Assembly: GCA_964399195.1 (NCBI GenBank)
Contig: CAYNPY010000074.1
Location: forward strand, 1 to 18,018
DNA from: CAINDZ01 sp964399195
Lineage (GTDB): Bacteria; Krumholzibacteriota; Krumholzibacteriia; LZORAL124-64-63
Reading direction: 5' to 3'
Length of the DNA: 18,018 nucleotides
This document shows positions 15,134-18,018 of this stretch, in pieces (the first letter of the stretch is position 1; the number at the start of each line of letters is the position of its first letter). The position numbers and the translations under genes are program-made. The notes under the pieces are model-generated. The model did not search any database, was not told the DNA's origin, and saw only the letters and a program-made list of their open reading frames with translations.

Positions 15134-16282
15134 ATGCGGGCCCTGTCGGCGGTGCTGTGCTTCCTGCTTTGGTCCCCTGCCGCCGAGGCGCGCACCTGGC
15201 GCGTGGAGAAGGACGGCTCGGGTGACTTCACGGTGATCCAGCACGCCGTCGACGCCTCGGCCAGTGGCGATACGATCATGATCGGGCCGGGGCGATACTC
15301 GGAGTATACCGACCATACGTACGCGGGCAACCTCTGGCATACCTATGTACACATGGTATCCGGTTCCCTCACATTGATTGGTGCAGGTGCGGGCGCCACG
15401 GTGATTGGTGCGGAGTCCGCCGGGACATGGGAGTCATGGGAGTATGCCACCGGTATCTTCTACTGGCCGGCTACAACAAACAGCGAACTTGTGCTCGAAT
15501 ATCTAACCGTTGAAGATGTAGTGATAGGAGCTTATGCCGAGAGTGGAGCGGTTGAGATCAGCAATTGTACGTTTCGTCGCACCAAGTATGGAGTCTGGGC
15601 GCACACTCCTGGATCTGTGCACGCATGTGGTTTTGACGGAGTATACGGAATAGGAATCATCACATCCAGCCCGTCGCGTGATGTTTCTGTCACACAGAGC
15701 GAATTCCGTGATACGAGGCGTGTGTTCTCTTTTAGTGGCGTGGCGAATGTCGATATTCGTGATAACACCGTCATTGGTTGTCAGAGTGGTGGCACTTTGG
15801 ACCAGTGCTCGGGTACGGTAGTTAACAATTCCTTTTCCGTGACCCTGGGAGCTTGCCTCGTCGTATATGGTCCCGGGAATTATGCAATCTCAGACAACGT
15901 CTTTGACGGGGGGACGGCCAATATCTATTTCGGGCTCGGAGCAAGCAGTGCCATGTGCGAGCGCAATGTGTTCCGTGGCTCACGTGATGCCGCAGTCGAC
16001 ATCGTCAGCTGCACTCCGCGAGTTGTGAACAACGACATCTTCAAGGGCCGCGGCCGCGCCGTGAATCTCGGAGGCTATTCACAATTGCCCGACCGTCTCG
16101 TGGATATGTCAGGCAACTACTGGGGAACGGCGAGTGCCGATTCGATCTCGGCGTGGATCGTGGATGGCCACGACATCACAAGTCCCCAGATGCATGGCTT
16201 TGTGACCTTCGAGCCCTTCTCCTCCTCCCCTGTGCCAACAAAAAAGAAGAGCCTCGGCGGCGTCAAGGCACTCTACCGCTGA
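15134..16282 (+). CDS. Secreted right-handed parallel beta-helix protein
   Basis: A 382-residue exported protein. A signal peptide (1-19, ending AEA) is followed by the DGSGDFTVIQHAVDASASGD...GPGRY opening typical of pectate-lyase/pectinesterase-like and NosD-type beta-helices. Short rungs follow to the end of the domain, e.g. VEISNCTFRRTKYGVW, NVDIRDNTV, NYAISDNVFDGG, MCERNVFRGS, PRVVNNDIFKGRGRAVNL and GNYWGT. It lacks the NPFNP FlgD/Por-like C-terminus of the other two secreted proteins here and ends in TKKKSLGGVKALYR. No catalytic residues can be assigned; carbohydrate binding or lysis is only a possibility. The ATG at 15134 starts the signal peptide but has a weak ribosome site; a GTG at 15098 is an alternative. 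Base composition is striking: 15481-15540 is 45% GC by hand count, far below the neighbours, which suggests acquisition. Confidence 0.82.
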   Translation: MRALSAVLCFLLWSPAAEARTWRVEKDGSGDFTVIQHAVDASASGDTIMIGPGRYSEYTDHTYAGNLWHTYVHMVSGSLTLIGAGAGATVIGAESAGTWESWEYATGIFYWPATTNSELVLEYLTVEDVVIGAYAESGAVEISNCTFRRTKYGVWAHTPGSVHACGFDGVYGIGIITSSPSRDVSVTQSEFRDTRRVFSFSGVANVDIRDNTVIGCQSGGTLDQCSGTVVNNSFSVTLGACLVVYGPGNYAISDNVFDGGTANIYFGLGASSAMCERNVFRGSRDAAVDIVSCTPRVVNNDIFKGRGRAVNLGGYSQLPDRLVDMSGNYWGTASADSISAWIVDGHDITSPQMHGFVTFEPFSSSPVPTKKKSLGGVKALYR

Positions 16283-16311
16283 TCCGCCACCTCGGCGCGT
16301 ACCGCCCCGAC

Positions 16312-16361
16312 TTGCGCCGGCGCAACTCTCGCGGGTTTGTGATGAACGTGCGCCGGCGCAC
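16312..16361 (+). repeat. 50-bp double-palindrome repeat, copy 3
   Basis: TTGCGCCGGCGCAA (16312-16325), a 22-nt spacer, then GTGCGCCGGCGCAC (16348-16361). It starts 29 nt after the beta-helix gene stop codon, in the same orientation as copies 1 and 2. Copies 2 and 3 bracket the low-GC beta-helix gene. Confidence 0.9.
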
Positions 16362-16394
16362 GCGCCGCCCCCCGCCCCAATCACAGAATGGAAA

Positions 16395-16418
16395 GGGGCG
16401 CCGGCCTCCCGGCGCCCC
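16395..16418 (-). terminator. Strong GC hairpin after the minus-strand beta-helix gene
   Basis: GGGGCGCCGG (16395-16404) pairs perfectly with CCGGCGCCCC (16409-16418) around a 4-nt loop. On the minus strand it lies 42 nt after the stop at 16461 and is followed by CTTTCCATT, a short T-containing tail. It may act on both strands, since the plus-strand beta-helix gene ends just upstream. Confidence 0.6.
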
Positions 16419-16460
16419 CTCCCTCGCTGAACGACGCGGTCCTCTAAGTGCAGGCGGTTG

Positions 16461-16713
16461 TTACTTCACCAGCTGCATCTTCTCGGTGACCTCGTAACCG
16501 TCGCCGCTCAGGCGGTAGAAGTAGGTGCCGCTGGGCAGGCCCTCGCCGCTGAACTGCAGCGAGTGGTCGCCGGCCGCCACGTCGCCATCGACCAGGCCGG
16601 CCACCTTGCGGCCGCGGATGTCGAAGACCTCGAGCACGGCGCGACCGCTGCGGGGCACGCTGAACTTGATCGTGGTGCTGGGATTGAACGGGTTCGGCTG
16701 GTTGCCCAGGGCC
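16461..16713 (-). CDS. C-terminal part of secreted beta-helix protein: FlgD/Por-like domain
   Basis: The 84 codons before the stop at 16461-16463 read ALGNQPNPFNPSTTIKFSVP at the gap edge, then VLEVFDIRGRKVAGLVDG, GTYFYRLSG and a final KMQLVK. This is a complete FlgD Ig-like/Por-type C-terminal domain, the kind used as a sorting or anchoring tail in FCB bacteria. It is almost certainly the end of the gene that starts at 17871. With exactly 100 N between them the two parts are out of frame (1411 bp from start to stop, not a multiple of 3), which only shows that the placeholder length is not the real one. Confidence 0.85.
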
Positions 16714-16813
16714 NNNNNNNNNNNNNNNNNNNNNNNNNNNNNNNNNNNNNNNNNNNNNNNNNNNNNNNNNNNNNNNNNNNNNNNNNNNNNNNNNNNNNNN
16801 NNNNNNNNNNNNN
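16714..16813. other. Assembly gap of exactly 100 N
   Basis: A second placeholder of exactly 100 N, inside the minus-strand beta-helix gene. It breaks the reading frame between the two halves of that gene. Confidence 0.95.
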
Positions 16814-17871
16814 GTGGCGTACAGGTAGTTGCCGGTGATCTCGTTGTTCTCGAAGCGCAGCGTGTCCTGCTGGGCCTTGGTGACCGACAGGTTGCGCAGG
16901 CTGATGCCGCGGGGGAAGCCGGCGATCACCGAGTTGAAGATGCTGGTGCGGCTGTTGCGGCGGATCAGCGCGGCGTGCTGGTAGCGCTGGCCGACCGGCA
17001 GGGGGTCCTGCACGTACAGCGGGCCCACCGAGGTCACGTTCGAGTAGATCGGGGCGGTCTGCGGCCAGGCCGACGTGCCCGAGCCGTCGTTGTCCGACTC
17101 GAAGCTGTTGCTCTCACCGGTCGGGTCCCAGGTGCTCGGGTCGCGCAGCGCGAACGCGAACTGGACCTTGCCGCGGTAACCGAAGTCGGTGTCGAAGTCG
17201 TCGTCGGTGCCGCCGAAGGCCACGATGTGGTGCAGGTTCACGGTGCCGCCGAAGCACTCGTACGAGTCGTCGTCGGCGTAGCTGACCTGGATGTGGTGGA
17301 TCTCGGTGCCGCGCCCGACGCCGCCGAGGGTCAGGCCGTTGATCTCGTTGTTCAGGGCGAAGCGGTAGCCCGGGTACTCGATGCGGACGTACTTGAAGAC
17401 GCCGCTGTTGTCGTCGTCGTCCGTGCCGCCGTAGGTGCCCTGCGAGATGATGCCGCCCTCGATGATCGGGCTGGCCTGGTTCACGCGCGCGCGGCCCAGG
17501 ATGACCACGCCGCCCCAGTCGCCGGCCAGGCGGTTGCCCGGGGCCTCGGCGCTGGTGAAGATGATCGGCTTGTCCCACGTGCCTTCGGCCATGATGGTGG
17601 CGCCCGGCTTGATGATCAGGGTCGCCGCGGGCACGCCCTGGATGACGGTGCCGGCGGGGATGGTGAGGGTCCGGCCGGCCTCGACGTAGTACTGGCCGTA
17701 CAGCGTGTACAGCGTGTCGGGGCTCAGGGTGCGGCTCGCGTTCTGGTTGTAGATGGCCAGGGGGTTGCCGTTGTTGGTGCCCAGGATTTCCGTCCCCACG
17801 AAGGCGAGGGCGGGCAGGGCGGCAACGGTGGCGACCAGCCCGAGCAGGGCGGCGATCGCGGTCTTCTTCAT
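16814..17871 (-). CDS. N-terminal part of secreted Asp-rich beta-helix protein
   Basis: The first 352 residues of an exported protein. The signal peptide covers 1-23 (MKKTAIAALL..., ending ALA). The body opens with the RTLSPDTLYTLYGQYYVEAG and LTIPAGTVIQG segment, then LIIKPGATIMAEGTWDKPIIFTS, typical of the T9SS-type secreted proteins often encoded near TonB-dependent receptors. Beta-helix rungs follow with acidic, Ca-binding-like loops: TDDDDNSG, YADDDSYE, GTDDDFDTDFGYRG and ESDNDGSG. AGGAGG lies 10-15 nt before the ATG at 17871, which fixes the start; the longer frame from 18006 would add a non-signal-like Arg-rich leader. It should continue into the FlgD/Por-like part at 16713-16461. The role is unknown; surface attachment or a receptor accessory are inferences. 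Confidence 0.85.
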
Positions 17872-17985
17872 GAGTTGCTTCCTCCTAAAGGGAGCCTGGA
17901 TGCGGGGGACGGCCGGCCTTGCGGCGGGCCGCCCCGGAACCTCTTCACCGGCGCCCCTGCCGGGCGCTCGTGTCCGGTGGCCGTG

Positions 17986-17991
17986 TGTCAA
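17986..17991 (-). promoter_or_regulatory. Possible -35 box (TTGACA) upstream of the secreted beta-helix gene
   Basis: A perfect TTGACA on the minus strand, 115 nt upstream of the start codon at 17871. No acceptable -10 hexamer is seen 16-18 nt downstream, so this is only a hint of a promoter. The rest of 17872-18018 is GC-rich with no gene visible. Confidence 0.2.
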
Positions 17992-18018
17992 GCGATGGAC
18001 CGTCACGTGGTGGAAAGG

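Noticed and set aside
13246..16361. Repeats as a CRISPR array
   Set aside because: Only three copies, 1.3-1.7 kb apart with genes between them, and the repeat is two palindromes rather than one repeat with short spacers.
13246..16361. Repeats as classical integron attC sites
   Set aside because: The gene-then-site layout is similar, but I see no GTTRRRY/RYYYAAC core sites and no integrase in the window. The cassette idea is kept only as one hypothesis.

Overview
The window looks like a scaffold from a very GC-rich bacterium of the FCB superphylum. Secreted proteins ending in an NPFNP-type FlgD/Por-like C-terminal domain (the plus-strand gene ending at 6472 and the minus-strand gene ending at 16461), together with a TonB2-type energising operon, suggest a candidate phylum such as Krumholzibacteriota or Eisenbacteria. 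That placement is inference from protein style, not from a marker gene. Two runs of exactly 100 N (6923-7022 and 16714-16813) are scaffold joins of unknown true length, and each cuts through or beside genes. I saw no rRNA, tRNA or CRISPR array.

Layout. 1-96: a possible 3' gene end. 255-1430: a stand-alone AAA ATPase with a DUF4143-type C-terminus, bordered by AT-rich DNA and an 8-bp direct repeat. 1542-1556: a strong Fur-box-like site. 1598-6472: a two-gene unit with a small secreted helical protein and a 1484-residue secreted multidomain zinc metalloprotease. 6578-6922 and 7023-7685: a small YvlD/DUF360 membrane protein and TrmH (2'-O-methyltransferase), both cut by the first gap. 12976 down to 7699, minus strand: a tightly overlapping six-gene operon DUF3450 - ttpC - exbB - exbD - tonB - TPR, the order known for the TonB2 system of Vibrio. 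This system energises outer-membrane uptake of iron complexes, and the Fur-like site upstream of the protease makes an iron theme plausible for the window.

13196-16361 is the most unusual part. A 50-bp element occurs three times in the same orientation (13246, 14995, 16312). Each copy is two different perfect 14-bp palindromes around a 22-nt spacer. The copies bracket two single-gene modules: a Fic-family protein with an AbiEi-like N-terminal region (13491-14993), and a secreted parallel beta-helix protein (15134-16282) whose middle is far lower in GC than its surroundings. The second and third copies lie 1 and 29 nt after the preceding stop codon, so the layout resembles a cassette array. 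The fic gene has its own upstream array of three ACCTAG boxes at exact 24-bp spacing, a candidate operator. The window ends with a secreted beta-helix/FlgD-like protein on the minus strand (17871-16461), split by the second gap, with a strong hairpin after its stop codon.
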